From NCBI RefSeq assembly GCF_963455315.2, contig NC_083319.1:74292563-74356562 (forward strand): 64,000 nt of DNA, read 5' to 3'. This document shows positions 47,536 to 59,945 of the stretch, one piece after another. The stretch comes from Globicephala melas. Lineage: Eukaryota; Chordata; Mammalia; Artiodactyla; Delphinidae. The notes beneath the pieces were generated by a model. It saw nothing but the letters and a program-made list of their open reading frames with translations. It was not told the DNA's origin and searched no databases. The translations under genes and the position numbers were made by a program. The stretch's first letter is position 1, and each line of letters opens with the position of its first letter.

Positions 47536-47865
47536 ACATACTCTTCCTGTCACACAATGTGGTTCCCCAAGGGAAGTTGAGCTGCCAGCGAACTGAACAA
47601 TACATGAAGAGAAAGCAAAACATAATTGCTGAAAAAATTTTGATAAATAGCATCAATGGCCCAATGGTTTCGCTGATTATACTCACAAGCTACGTCACAA
47701 CTGGTTACATCTAGTTGCATTCCTCCGAAAATGAAGAGGAAGTTTCCTTTTATTTCCAAATCTCTCTCAATGCATTCTGACTTGAACATTAGAAAAAATG
47801 TACGAGTCTTAAAACTCAGTACAAGATGGCAAAGGTCTTGTTTTTTTGATCCTTTAAGAAGTAGT
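47536..47865. other. No gene or clear repeat seen
   Basis: The 130-residue minus-strand frame (47550-47942) starts in the SINE and runs into this segment. It is not a gene. Confidence 0.4.
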
Positions 47866-48074
47866 GGGCTTCCCTGGTGGCGCAGTGGTTGGGAGTCCGC
47901 CTGCCGATGCAGGGGACACCCCGGTCCGGGAGGATACCACATGCCACGGAGCGGCTGGGCCCGTGAGCCATGGCCGCTGAGCCTGCGCGTCCGGAGCCTG
48001 TCTGTGCTCCGCAGCGGGAGAGGCCAAAACAGTGAGAGGCCCGCGTACCACTAAAAAAAAAAAAAAAAAAAAAA
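47866..48074 (+). mobile_element. CHR SINE with box B deleted
   Basis: Head 'gggcttccctggtggcgcag' and the GC-rich body are intact, and a tail of about 22 A runs 48053-48074. The box-B region is gone: 'gcaggggacaccccggtccg' replaces the usual 'gacacgggttcgtgccccgg'. A small extra 'tctg' sits in 'gagcctgtctgtgctccgca'. No clean TSD is seen. Confidence 0.93.
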
Positions 48075-48204
48075 GTGTAGCTGGCTAGATTACAATGGAA
48101 TATAAAGAAAGAAAACATTATATACCATGTGGAAATGTATTTATGCATGTACGTGTAACTTTTTAAAGAGTAATTTCTCCTCAGGCAACCTGGGAGACAC
48201 AGCA

Positions 48205-48425
48205 ATTGAGAACACAGTCTTTAAAATCAGAACTGAGTTTCCAGGCTGCCTTCACCAGTGCCTGGGTATGAGATCTGCCCAAGTTCCTTAGCCTAAGCCT
48301 CATGGTCTCATCAGTGAGAAAGGGCTGATGCTATTACCTACCTCACAGAATCACTGAGAAGAGCACTGAAATAATCCCGTTAGCACAGTGGCTAACATAG
48401 AAAATGTGCTCCATAAATTCTTTCT
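48205..48425 (+). mobile_element. MIR SINE, nearly full length
   Basis: 'aacacagtctttaaaatcag', 'gcccaagttccttagcctaa' and 'gaaaatgtgctccataaatt' span most of MIR. Confidence 0.75.
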
Positions 48426-49134
48426 GTCCCAAATGCCATTTGGAAATACAGAGTAAGGCACTAATGGTCACTTTAGACCCTGTGACAAGCATGGGGATTG
48501 ACCTCCAACAGAGTGCTGGTTTTTAAAGAGGTTCTAAGGATTAAGTCTGATGCAGATACATCACCACATAGGCTGCATGATTAAACTGCACCTCCGATTT
48601 AATTGCATCTCAGGTGCCAGGCGCTTGTTACAGTTCCTCTCTCCGCCGCAAGGAAAGGCTTATGTTTTTTAAGTACAACAAAGTGGAAAGAAGATGAAGA
48701 AGTTTAAATATAGCAAAGACCTTAGTACCTCAGTACATGTGAACAGGGTCCATATACTCTTCCAAGACTATATTATAAAATTATAATGCACCAACAATTT
48801 TATAAAATCATTTGACAAGCTAGAGAACTTGAAAGAAAAGAACGTTTAAAATTTTAAAACCAGCTTGGTTTTAGTTTTCCTAACAAGTCCAAAAGGAGTC
48901 CTAGCCAACTCCCTAGGTCCTATGCAATTACCACAACTATTCATTTAGGAGAGGAATTCATGCCAATTCTTAGAAAGAAATGGTATTTTCTCTTTCCAAA
49001 TATGATATCATTACTATACACACCTTCTGCTGAGGACAGAATCCTGGGGGAAAATATACCTTTATTCTCTCAGAGCTTTATCTCCAATATCATAGTATCT
49101 CCACAAATATAAATGTTCAATTTTTCATGCTTCT
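48426..49134. other. No gene or clear repeat seen
   Basis: Unique-looking sequence. Confidence 0.4.
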
Positions 49135-49380
49135 ATTCAAAGTCACCTCCTCCATAAAATCTTCCCTGGTGCCTCATCCACGTGTAAACTGGTTCTGCTT
49201 TTCTAAACTCATCTATAGTATTTCATTATTTTTGACTGATTCTAATCTTTATCTCTACCTCTACCTCTGTCACTTTTACCACAGAAGATTCTAAAGCGCA
49301 AGGGCTATCTTTTTATGCATCTAAATTCTACACAGATCTTAACACAGGCTCCTAGACATGCATAAACTCTTCCCCACCTA
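49135..49380 (+). mobile_element. L2 LINE 3' fragment
   Basis: 'tcacctcctccataaaatct' + 'tccctggtgcctcat' and 'taaagcgcaagggctatctt' follow the sense L2 3' region. Confidence 0.7.
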
Positions 49381-49409
49381 AGTATTAAGCATTTGATGTG
49401 TTCTAGACA

Positions 49410-49670
49410 CTAACATAATAATCAGTTATGTTGTATTGAGTGCTTTCCTTTTGCCACAAATCTCAAGACTCAAATCACAAATCTCTTTATCAAGGTTTTA
49501 GGGACATTATCTCCTTCAGTTCTTAAAACTACCCTGAGTAGGTGGCAATATGACACACATTTTATAAGTTAGGAAGCTGAGGCTTAGAGATTGTGAACCA
49601 TGGACCTGAGATCCTATAATGGTAACGTCTTACTCAGTTCTTCTGACTCCGGAGCTCATGCTGTTGACCA
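49410..49670 (-). mobile_element. MIR SINE (antisense)
   Basis: 'taagttaggaagctgaggct' and 'ttcttctgactccggagctc' give antisense MIR core through head. Confidence 0.7.
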
Positions 49671-50124
49671 CCATATTCACCACCACCACTGCAGGCACTC
49701 AGTAAATACCCGCTCTATGAATCAACAGATAAAATTCAGGGACTATGTTTTGTTTTCCTGTTCTCCAACTCTAAGATGAGAAATAGGCAAGTGATCATAT
49801 TTTTTAAAAAGACTAAGAAAGTCCTTACATAAAAAGAGCAAACAATGACCAAAACTTAAATATTTTTTTATCCTTTGAATAAGCCAGTGATGCAAACATA
49901 ATACATCTTGGGTACTGCTGAGAGCATTCAAGTGTATTCTCAGTGACCTGCAACCCGCCAGTTACTTAGACTTAGCGCGTTATGAAAGCTTTGGCCTTGC
50001 ATTTATAAAGTGAAGGGAGAATTCTGGCACTTCCTTTGGGTAGTAGGACCAGTTCCTCAAGCAATTAAGCTTTACTTTCTGTTAATAATACTATAGTGTG
50101 TACTTGAAGTCTGCAGACAGAGTG
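49671..50124. other. No gene or clear repeat seen
   Basis: Unique-looking sequence. Confidence 0.4.
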
Positions 50125-50270
50125 GATCTTAAAAGTTCTCAACAACACACAAAAGGGGTGGTGACCATGTAGGGCAATGGATTTGTTAACTAGCTTGATT
50201 GTGGCAACCATTTCACAATGTATACATACCAAATCATTGTGTTGTACACCTTAAATATGTAAAATAAAAG
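50125..50270 (+). mobile_element. L1MA-like 3' end
   Basis: 'gtggatcttaaaagttctca', 'caaccatttcacaatgtata' and 'tcattgtgttgtacacctta' are the terminal L1MA landmarks. It ends in an A-rich 'aaaataaaag'. Confidence 0.8.
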
Positions 50271-50914
50271 TAACCTTCACTTTCTGCTCTACTCCAAAAG
50301 AGGGGAAAGCAACAGTTTGAAACCTTTCCTAATAATTACAAATTCTTACATTTGATCCATATTATGAACAAGTGACATTTCTTACTAGTAGTGTAGAATA
50401 AATATTAGATCCAGCTTGAAAAATAAAGAGGGGGAAAAAGCACGGATAGAGGTAAACCTTGAGGAGAAAGTCAGTTGTGAAGAAGAGGGTATGGCTGCCT
50501 GGTAACTATATTCATCCAAGCTTCTCTCCAAGTACAGTGTACTCTGAATTATGTTTCCATCCAGGGTGCTACAGTGGGAATTCAATGAGGCAATATGTGG
50601 TTCCTGGAAAAATGGATTAAATAGGGAAAACAAACAATATGTTTCTATTAACACTAGCTGAGCTTCTCTTATCTTGAAAATCAGGATTCATATTCTGCAA
50701 GCAGTATGTGAAAAGCCTACGCTTTTTGTAGAAAAGAAATGGAAAGCAAGAAGGCTATTCTTGAAAGAATAAAATACACATGTTAACCTCCTAATAATGA
50801 TACACTAAGGGTTAAAATATGCACACAAAATTTCAAAGTTTGAGTCCTAGGCTTCTCTAAAAACCCTTGGAGCTAGACATGATCAAAGACCCTGGTAACC
50901 ATAGTTGCTTGATG
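50271..50914. other. No gene or clear repeat seen
   Basis: Unique-looking sequence. Confidence 0.4.
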
Positions 50915-51080
50915 GGTGAAGTGGCTCTGAAATCAGACTGCCTGGCTTCTAATCCAAGCTCCGAATTCACTAGCTGCACATCCTTCGTGTGACTTAGCCT
51001 CAGTTTCCCGAATTAGAGTTCTGGGAGCACAATATCCGATACAGAGAAAGTACTCCAAATGCTAGCTATTATTAGTGTTT
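50915..51080 (+). mobile_element. MIR SINE
   Basis: 'gctctgaaatcagactgcct', 'ggcttctaatccaagctccg' and 'acttagcctcagtttcccga' are classic sense MIR landmarks. Confidence 0.8.
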
Positions 51081-51893
51081 TGCTTATTTTAAGTGATTAA
51101 AAGTTTCTAAAACTTTACTAATAAAAATTAAAATTGCATAAAGAAAATGAAGAACTGAAGATATTGCTATTCAGGTCAAGTCAAGCAAAAGCAGTTGTTT
51201 ATGGTGGGGGAGAAGTGTGTTGAAGTTTTTGATTTTTGTGCTTTAGTTTCATTTTCTTTTTAGAGCACTTGAATATATCAAAAGAAGGGGCAGTTTATAA
51301 CAATTCTCACTGCCTCATGAGTAAAAAAAGGACCACCACAGGGGCATGCCAGAAGGTGAGAAAACAAAATTCCAGTCCAGAAACAACTGTCTACAAGATG
51401 TGTTTCCTAAAAAGTTCAGTGCACATCAGTTCTTTTTTAGATGCCCTATGAGAGCTCATTGCTTATAGGTGATTACGCTAATAAGGCTATTTTTGGTCAT
51501 TGTTTGCAAAAACCACAGTCCTCCTCAAGTTACCAAGGAAAAACAAACTGCTTATGGAAAAATGCTTATTAAAAAAAACTAAAGAATCCTAGCTCTAGGA
51601 GAATAGGATTTGGGCAGCTCCAGAGACCACAACTCTCCTTCTCTCTGACCATCTTCTTTCTCCTCCCCTGAGCCTCTACCTTCTCCGTTCTTCTGTTCTT
51701 GTCCTCCTCTCTCTCTTTCTCCCACTCACTTTTCAATAACCTATGGTCAAGGACATTGGGTTACACAGCCCATTTCCCACTCAACAAAGATGGTTGGCAG
51801 GGGACAGTGTCCAAGAAGGACTTCAAATGAGACAGGAATCCTAAAGCATTCCACTCTTTTCCTGGCAAGCACTCTTGTCCCTGTAAATACATC
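51081..51893. other. No gene; pyrimidine-rich tract
   Basis: A C/T-rich tract lies at about 51630-51735. Otherwise unique-looking. Confidence 0.4.
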
Positions 51894-51909
51894 AAAAGTA
51901 ACCTCTGTG

Positions 51910-52107
51910 GGCTTCCCTGGTGGCACAGTGGTTGAGAGTCCGCCTGCCGATGCAGGGGACACGGGTTCGTGCCCCGGTCAGGGAAGATCCCACATGCCGC
52001 GGAGCAGCTGCGCCCGTGAGCCATGGTCGCTGAGGCTGCGTGTCCGGAGCCTTTTGCTCCGCAACGGGAGAGGCCACAACAGTGAGAGGCCCGCGTACCG
52101 CAAAAAA
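51910..52107 (+). mobile_element. CHR SINE with 16-bp TSD (one mismatch)
   Basis: Full-length copy: 'gcttccctggtggcacagtg', 'gggttcgtgcc', short A tail. The flanks 'aaaagtaacctctgtg' (51894-51909) and 'aaaagtagcctctgtg' (52108-52123) differ by a single base, giving a crude sign of age. Frames across it on both strands are artefacts. Confidence 0.96.
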
Positions 52108-52123
52108 AAAAGTAGCCTCTGTG

Positions 52124-55100
52124 TAGCAGTTACCCATCTATCATATATACAACTACCACCAAGCCCAATTTTTAAAAACATATGTCTTCCAAACAATCTG
52201 AAATCTATAGAACTTAATTTTTATTAAATCTTACTCACATTTATAACTTCTAATCAGAGCTTCTGACTAAATAATGAGGTTTGTGAGGTTGTTAATATGA
52301 CTCAAAGCAAAGGAACTTGGTCCTTTTGTTAGCATGTTTAACTTTATCTCAGGTAAATGTGCTCATTATTTTAAGTTTTTAAATATATTGAAGAGGTTAT
52401 GTAGTACTAAAATCTACCCCAAATACTGTCTTCAGAGACTGAAGTCTCAAAAATGATAAATCCCCAAATTCATACAACAATGGGATGCTTTTTTAGGATA
52501 AGGACAAGATAACAAATGGTTTTACGCCAAGTAAAAGCATTGATATAGGCTATACTGATCTGTATTTCATCTCAAAATGAAAAGGCGAAAAGAATCACAC
52601 TAGGAAAAAGCTATGAAGTTTCCTGAGATAGAATGTTGTGAAGGCACTCTATAATTGATGAAAATGTCTCTTGGATGTGACTGTTTATATGTGATTGGTG
52701 TACCAAAACTAGACAGGCAGGAAAAATAAGCCCTCATTTCATGGAAGATAGGTGGACACTTTCCAATCATTTTCTGAGGTTAAACTCAGGGTCTATATAG
52801 CATCAGAATCTTCAGTTAATTTTGTTTTTTCTGAAATATCCCTTGTGGCACTATATGTGGGAATAGCCCACGGCTTTTTTACTCCTGAGATTTCAATCCA
52901 GAAACTGAAGGATTTTCTAAATTTTCCACCTGACCATAGACTCTAAAACTAATTATTGTGAACGCGCAAACAGAACAATACTGCCATTCATCCAACAAAC
53001 AGTGAATACCCCAAACACTGTGGTGTTTAAATGTGTTCAATCTCTAAGATCTGGGGTTTTGTTTGTTACTACATCATAACCTAAATTATCCAGATTTCTG
53101 TGGATGCTATCTGGGGCATACAGAAAGCATGCCTAATCCAAGTGTTGGGGGCAGGAAATGTTTCCTTGTATATTGCATAAGCGTGCACAATTTATTTCCC
53201 TGTCACCTGCTCAGCTGTAAACCATGAGAACATAGCACTTTGCACAGTGTATCTGCCCAGTAAATGCTGGTTTAATTTGGATGGGTCAAAAATCAAACTG
53301 TTGCTCTAGAAATTCAACTTCAGTGCTCTTCGGCAGTGCCTGTTAACCGGAACTTGGTTCTGGACAAACTCTGGCTCTATTATACCATATAATTGGGGAA
53401 ATTTACATGTGTTTCTTAATTTCAATGGGCATCAGATCCTTCATCAGCTCAACTGGAATAAGTATATGAAAATATTTATCATAACTTTTGTTCAAAATAG
53501 GTAATCAACAAAATGCTATTTTTCTCCCAGAATCACTGTCCTCTGCCTCTTTCACATTGCAGTGTTGATAAACTCTAAATTAGATATGGAACCCAAGATA
53601 TTAATTTGCTTCTACAATGCTGGAACGCAAGACTGTTTGAAACATTGAAAACCTGATTTTTCATAAAATTAATATACATCAAATGTCTTTCCCCTTTAAA
53701 TAAAATACCACTGACACATTATTGGTAAAATGAAAATATTTTGTTGCACATTTGACTGCAAAGGTACTTTTAAATTTTCCATTGTGAGATTCACAAGTAT
53801 GTTTGCCTGGAAATCTCTTGATTTGTTTTTTCTTTTATCAATAGTATCACTTCTGAGTGGTCAAAAATGCCAGCTGCAGACCTAGGTCAAATGTAATTCT
53901 ATGCACTAATTACATCAGACGGCTTGAAACTAATAGGAATTTTGCATGAGCAATTTTAACAAGAACAGGTACCTAATGATTCAATAGTATATTTATGTTC
54001 TTAAGCATCCCACGTGCCTTAGATACTCTTTGCTAAGTGCTGATTCAATTCCACCAGCTCTTAATAAAGCTAAACTCTGCTTGTCTCTCATGAAATGATT
54101 TATAAAGAAATCTTCCATCATCCTTGCTGGTAAGAAGGCTTCCCATTACACACTGCAGCATCTTCAAATAGGTATGCATCTCAACCAGGAAAAAAAATCT
54201 TTTTAATGATCATACTGCCATGATTTACAATTGTTAGCCGAGAGAAGTTTAATCCAGAGAGACTTGATGACGTCTATGCCAAAAAACATGGGTAAGAAGT
54301 ATTTAACCAAAGCCAAACATTTTGGAGTTGTGCTTCACCTTTGATGAACTCAGGCATACTGCTACAGATAAAACAGACCGAAGAAACAGACTCAATCTTT
54401 GTAAATTCTTTACATCAACCTTCCTACTAAGTGATCAAAACCAAAAAACTTAAAAATGACAGATGGATCCCTAAATGTGTGTCTGAGAGGAACTGGGAAG
54501 TTCTTGGTAAAATCTGTTCAGTGAATCTAACTGAAGCCCATTTAGAAATGTGCCAATCAGCTTGTGTGTTAAATATCTAAGGAGAGACTGCATTTAGGGT
54601 TTTCTCAACCCGAATCTGCAGGCTCAGCCTATTCACATACGATTTGGATGAGCACAAGATTAGCAGCCATGATGCTCTGATTCATCTGATTTTAATAGAA
54701 CCCTCGGGGATTGACTCAATGCAGCTGACTGTTCTCTTGCTATATTAAATTGTCCCTAATCTGACTGGCTACATCATAATACTATAGACTATAGACTATT
54801 TGTCACAGCATGATTCTACATTTGGTTCTCTGAGTTCAGGCAAGTTAGCTCTTTTCTTAAAGTTGTGAATTCTAATTTCAAAGTTTGAAGATATGGCCAT
54901 CACTAGCAAATACCTTTAGGGTGCCAAAGTGGAAATAGAGGCTATCACTAATGACACGTGACTTGGCTATTTAAATAATGGCTATAGGTTGTGAAGTGTT
55001 AAAGTTAGTAAGTTTTCTTGGAAGCATATTCCAATTCTGCTTCTGGAGTTGGTGACTGTGTGCATGTGTGTGTGCATAGGTTCAGGCCTTGCTTACATTT

Positions 55101-56368
55101 AGCACAGAAGCTTCATTTATAGGAGCCTTACATGGGCATCAGTGTTTTGTTTCATGACTCACCATGTGTCCCAATGCTAAAGATACAGATTACAGTGCAA
55201 GAACTGGAGTAATTACAGCCTTCCAAATCCTAGGCTCTCAAACCTCCTCATTTCACAGGGCACCGTTAGTTTACTTTCCCAAAGCTGATTTCAGCACTTT
55301 GGCAGATGTTTCATGAATGTTGTAAATGGGTACAAAATGGAGAAATATCCTAATATTGAGAGTAGTAAATATCGTTGTCATGAGCCTAAGGCTTCTCTGT
55401 GCACATTAGAAAAAAGTACTCTCCAAAGAGAATGCTTAGGAGTTAAAAAGAGAATAAGTCACAGTTGTAATAATCATAAAAAAAGCAATTGCATACTGGT
55501 ATTAGATACTCTGGGTAACCAGGTGCTAATAATTTTACTATATTAATGAAGACTTAAAGTCATATTGATCTACTCATTTGAATGGTATTTGCTTCAGCAT
55601 TAGGAAAGCTTGATGTCTTCCTTTTAAACTCGAGTTATTAACCTGACCTTGTTATTGAGAGAATGCAATTCTTAATTTAAGGGTAATTTACAATGGCATC
55701 TATAACATTAGATACAAATGGGACATTAGCTAAGGATGGAGTGGAGGACATTCATGCATTTTTATGTTCTATTATGGCTGACAAAGGATCAGGCCTGGGG
55801 CACAGACAGCAGATATTTACATCCTGCCTTTTTTGCTGATACTCAAGCCCCAGACCATGAAGACCATGAAGAGAAATGCAAATACAGAGATCTGAATTGT
55901 TTCACATCAAGTGCAAAGGTCTAAGGCATTATTTTTTTCCTCATTAGAAATCAGTTCCTACAGAAGTCTATATACGCCTAACTTTTCACTAAAAATATAC
56001 ATATATATATCTCTCTCTTTTTAAGATTATCTAACTAGAGCTTTTTAGTTCAGTAGTTTATCAGATGCTTAAAACAAGTCTTATTTAAAGATAAGAGTCA
56101 ATTCTATTTAGATTTTCACAAAAAAGCCCAAATCAATAAACAATTGATAAGGATGGGACCACTGAAGTATATGAGCCCTACGGGGGATTCAATATCTTCA
56201 AATCAAAGCAAAGCAGGCACTACTAGTTAGTAGAAATTTCCAAGGAAACTCTAATGGTCTATTTCTCACTAAGGCAGAGAGCGAGAAGGTGCTTGCTGTT
56301 CTTCCATTTGTCCTGACCCTTTCCCGGGACTAGTCAAAGCACGAGGAAAACTTGGCTCTATCTACCTT
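52124..56368. other. Longest repeat-poor block; no gene seen
   Basis: In about 4.2 kb I recognise only a faint L2 tail (about 53185-53285) and a faint MIR (about 53340-53465). No exon with splice sites and a plausible frame was found. The 64-77-residue frames are unrecognised. The combination of low repeat content and AT-rich, non-simple sequence would fit a non-coding regulatory region, but this is inference. Confidence 0.45.
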
Positions 56369-56548
56369 AGTGATTCCCAGCCCTGACTACATACTAGAAT
56401 CATCTAGGATGCTTTAAACAAACAAACAAACAAACAAACACTGATGTTTACAGCCCGCAGTGGGCCAACCAAATCAAAACTCTGGTGGAACACTGAGCTA
56501 TTAAGTTTCCTAAGTAATTCTAAAGTTCAGCTAAGGTTGAGAACCCTA
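56369..56548. mobile_element. MER5A-like hAT element
   Basis: 'actagaatcatctaggatgc' near the left end and 'ggttgagaaccct' at the right end match the MER5 terminal regions. A (CAAA)n tract has grown inside it. Confidence 0.75.
56416..56440. repeat. (AAAC)n microsatellite inside MER5
   Basis: About six units of 'aaac', apparently expanded from an A-rich part of the transposon. Confidence 0.9.
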
Positions 56549-56670
56549 GCCTACTTATTTGCTGTGGTGTGAGAAGAAAACCACCCCAGACCAAAAACAT
56601 CCTTTCTACTAACTTGCTGCAGTACATGATAGTTCACTATTAAAACAACTCATTGTGCATCTCCCATGGG

Positions 56671-56976
56671 CTGCACTGTCCAATAAATACAATAGCCGTC
56701 AGCCACATGAGCTGCTGAGTGCTTGAAATGCAGGCAGTCCAAATTGAGATGCTAAGGGTAAAATGGACACCAGATTTCAAAGACTTGATAGGAGATAAAG
56801 AACGCAAAAAACACGATAAATAATTTTAATGTTGATTACTTATTGAAATGATATTTTGACTATGGATGGAAAAATATATTAATAAAAGTAATTTCACTTG
56901 TGTTTACTTTTTATTGTAGTTTACAGAAATTTATATATGTGACTCGCTTAATATTTTTATTAAAAATTGCTATGCT
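56671..56976 (+). mobile_element. hAT (Charlie-type) element, near full length
   Basis: 'ctgcactgtccaataaatac' at the left and a decayed right end ('gactcgcttaatatttttat') bracket about 300 bp whose landmarks ('aaattgagatgctaagggta', 'ttgattacttattgaaatga') are the inverse complement of the fragment at 1-170. No transposase is encoded. Confidence 0.7.
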
Positions 56977-57400
56977 AGGAAAATAATTTTGATGTGCTAA
57001 AGACAGTGGGCTGGGAAATTTTACTGATTTGTTTACAGATCAACCTATTTAAAACCGTTAGTTTCATTACAATATTGGTATAACAAGAGGCTTTGAGAAT
57101 ATGGAAAATATGACAGGTGAATGTTGCTTTTGAGAAGATGACTCAAAAAGTCCAGATCAAGGAACATTGCCTTAGTTTGAAAGAGGGCTGCCATGTTGAG
57201 CCATAGTAGATAGTGACATGGATTAGATGAACTCTGCTTGCTTCACAGCTGGAGGTTATTCTTGTCCCTATTTCTCCCTCTCTCTTAATGTTAAGCAATT
57301 AACATCTTCACTCTTTTCGATGTCACAGTGGAACTACCATGAGTCTTTTGATTTTGCAGATTTGGGCTTATGCTTCAGCGCTTACAGCACTGCGCATGTA

Positions 57401-57560
57401 ATCTTGAGAGTCACTTCATCTCTCTGATCCTGTGTTTTTTATCTGTAAAATAGAGATAAGACGACCGCTCCCAGGGTTAACTGAATGTTACTTAATATAA
57501 AATAAAACCCAATCTGGTGCCTGCTGCATAGCAGAGTTCAATCAATGGCTGTCATTCTTT
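57401..57560 (+). mobile_element. MIR SINE 3' part
   Basis: 'gagagtcacttcatctctct', 'gttttttatctgtaaaatag' and 'tgcatagcagagttcaatca'. Confidence 0.75.
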
Positions 57561-57589
57561 CTCCTTCTCCACATGAACAACACCTATCT

Positions 57590-57830
57590 ATCCTTTGTAA
57601 CTCAAGTTAAAAATCACCTTTTTTTATGAAGCCATAGCTATGCACTTCCCCCTCTATTTTCCCATAGAATATCATGCACACTTTAATTACTTGGTAGTGT
57701 ATCTTCTTGCCCCATGAGACTACAATGAACTTCTTGAGGTCAGAGCTTTTCTAATTCTTTGTAACCCCAACGTCTAGCACAGAATGTAGAACACAGCAGA
57801 TGCTCAAGATCTGCTGGATGGATGGAAGGA
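57590..57830 (+). mobile_element. L2 LINE 3' fragment
   Basis: 'atgaagccatagctatgcac', 'cttgaggtcagagcttttct' and 'gctcaagatctgctggatgg' follow the L2 3' end. Confidence 0.75.
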
Positions 57831-58112
57831 GGGGGGGATGGTATTTATGATTCAGTCCTTGACATCTTTGGAGTTTGACTACAATAGAAAAAAAAAAAGT
57901 CCATGATTCAATGGATAAAAGTATAACAATAAGGAAAAGAACAGAGAGTATAACATCTGTCTTCATATTGCATTATGGGTGGTTGCTTCTCTGGCTTTGG
58001 TCAGCCACCTGGCAAACAGTCCATAACGTGCTGCACTGCTGGAGGAACATACAAGAGCAAATACCCCTAGCGTGGTACCTCTCCATAGCCTCCCATGAAA
58101 AGTATCATCCGA

Positions 58113-58310
58113 GGGCTTTCCCTGGTGGCGCAGTGGTTGGGAGTCTGCCTGCCGATGCAGGAGACACAGGTTCGTGCCCCGGTCCGGGAAGATCCGACAT
58201 GCCGCGGAGCGGCTGCGCCCGTGAGCCATGGCCGCTGAGCCTGCGCGTCCGGAGCCTGTGCTCCACAACGGGAGAGGCCACAACAGTGAGAGGCTCGCAT
58301 ACCACAAAAA
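58113..58310 (+). mobile_element. CHR SINE
   Basis: 'gggctttccctggtggcgca', box-B-like 'caggttcgtgcc' and a mixed tail ending 'aaaaaaaaagaaaag'. Full-length GC-rich body. No clear TSD. The 132- and 153-residue frames on the two strands are due to this SINE. Confidence 0.94.
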
Positions 58311-58369
58311 AAAAGAAAAGAAAAAGCTCTTCTTGATCCATGAGTTATTTGTTTCTGTCAAACCCTCTA

Positions 58370-58450
58370 GAATATAAAATCCCAGAGGCCAGGAACTACA
58401 TTCTATTACCTCTATCCATTGTGACGCCTGGCTCAGGGACTTGCACTTTA
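58370..58450 (+). mobile_element. L2 3' fragment
   Basis: 'ccagaggccaggaactacat' and 'tgacgcctggctcagggact' fit the L2 3' region. Confidence 0.55.
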
Positions 58451-59494
58451 GGCCATTAAGAATTTTGTGGTAGGACTAAAGTGAATCCCCAGGACTAAAA
58501 TATTTAAGCCAGTGGATAGTATAGCCTTCTGAAGGTTTTAAACTTGTTATATTTACAGAGATCTATTCTGATTCCACTTATAATTTAAATTATGTGAGCC
58601 TAATATATCATACCTTCTGAACATCTCCAAACCAAACACAGAAGAATTCTAAGTTCCCTTTGAACAAAGAGAATGTGAACTGGACTCCATGTATCTTGCA
58701 GGCAGTAGCCGAAACACTGAACGTGACTAAGGAATTAGAGAGGGTAGAACAAGCCTACTGTTAGCAGGGGCAGGATCTGAAGAAAATATCAAGGCACAGT
58801 GGACAAGATGATACTGTAATGTCCTACAAAATAATCGTTTTAAATTATTTATTCAAAATTTACTTGTTGAGGTACAAAGCAATTAACTGTTTCAATAAAA
58901 GGTTGAATCTCGTTATGTTTAAAATATGACTGATGCATTATTAACACTCGACATAACATTTTTAATTATTGAAGTTGTCTTTTATTTCAGTATTTATTAA
59001 CTCTTAATTATATATCATTAGCCAACTCTCATTCAGGATAAAGGTAACTATAGGAATTAAATTTTAAGATTTCATTCTAGGTAGATAGCACCATAGCCTG
59101 CATTATTCAGTTACAAAATTTTATCTCACACAGTTATCAAGGGACTCTTATGTATCTGCTATAAGTTTGGTGGTGCAGCTTCTAGCAGCCAAAGGTGGAA
59201 ACCTGAGTTGATTGGCAATAGTTATTTTTTTGATTTATCTCAGTGATGTTTTATTGTTGCTTGTAGATTTAGGTCTAAGGCTGCTGCCTGGCTGGCCAGG
59301 CTCTCCAGTTCAACCCTAGTCAGGAGCCAAAGACATATTCAAGCTTAAAATCCTAAATCTATTGATCTAAAGGGTGATCAACATAATTATTTGATTCTGC
59401 AACAGTAGGTTTGAACACCTTTTGAGATAATTTATTCCCAGTCCTTCCACCTAATTACTGAGGAACGCTGGCATTTTATTATGCTTCTCTAGAG
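58451..59494. other. No gene or clear repeat seen
   Basis: Unique-looking AT-rich sequence. Confidence 0.4.
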
Positions 59495-59620
59495 TTTTAA
59501 GTTCCTCAACTACAAAAAAGTAATAACGATAGTATTTACTTCTTAGGGTTGCTGTGAGGATTAAATGAGATAATCGGTTAGGACAAAGACGATAACTGAT
59601 GCTCAAAAAACATGAGATAT
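59495..59620 (+). mobile_element. MIR 3' part
   Basis: 'taataacgatagtatttact' and 'tgtgaggattaaatgagata' match sense MIR. Confidence 0.7.
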
Positions 59621-59737
59621 CAATTGTGTCACCAAGAAGAGGGAAAATAAATGAGAAATAGAAAAAAGAGAAGGTCAATTTGTAGAATGTGTCCTTATCT
59701 AAGAGAACGTCAAAGTAAACATTGAGCAGCGACACCC

Positions 59738-59945
59738 AGTGGAAAGAGTTTTCAGAATCAATCAGTTCTGGGTCTGATTCCCAGACTCACAGTTTACAAG
59801 CTGTGTGAAATTAAACATACTTATTAATTTCTCTGCGCCTCCATTTCATTATCTCTAAAACGGAGCTAGTAACACATGACCCATAGGTGGTGAGGATTAA
59901 GGGAAATAACGTATGTAAAGCTCTGAAATTTAATAAATAGGAGAG
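59738..59945 (+). mobile_element. MIR SINE
   Basis: 'tctgggtctgattcccagac', 'acaagctgtgtgaaattaaa' and 'ggtgaggattaagggaaata' span box B to the 3' core. Confidence 0.75.

Noticed and set aside
47550..48205. Frames of 107-130 residues on both strands
   Set aside because: Same cause: CHR SINE at 47866-48074.
56416..56440. CRISPR-like regular repeats
   Set aside because: Simple (AAAC)n. There is no repeat-spacer structure anywhere in the window.
58113..58310. TSD of this CHR SINE ('gaaaag' on both sides)
   Set aside because: The shared bases are too few and A-rich to be distinguished from the tail.
57875..58361. Opposed 153- and 132-residue frames
   Set aside because: Both are created by the GC-rich, stop-poor CHR SINE at 58113-58310.
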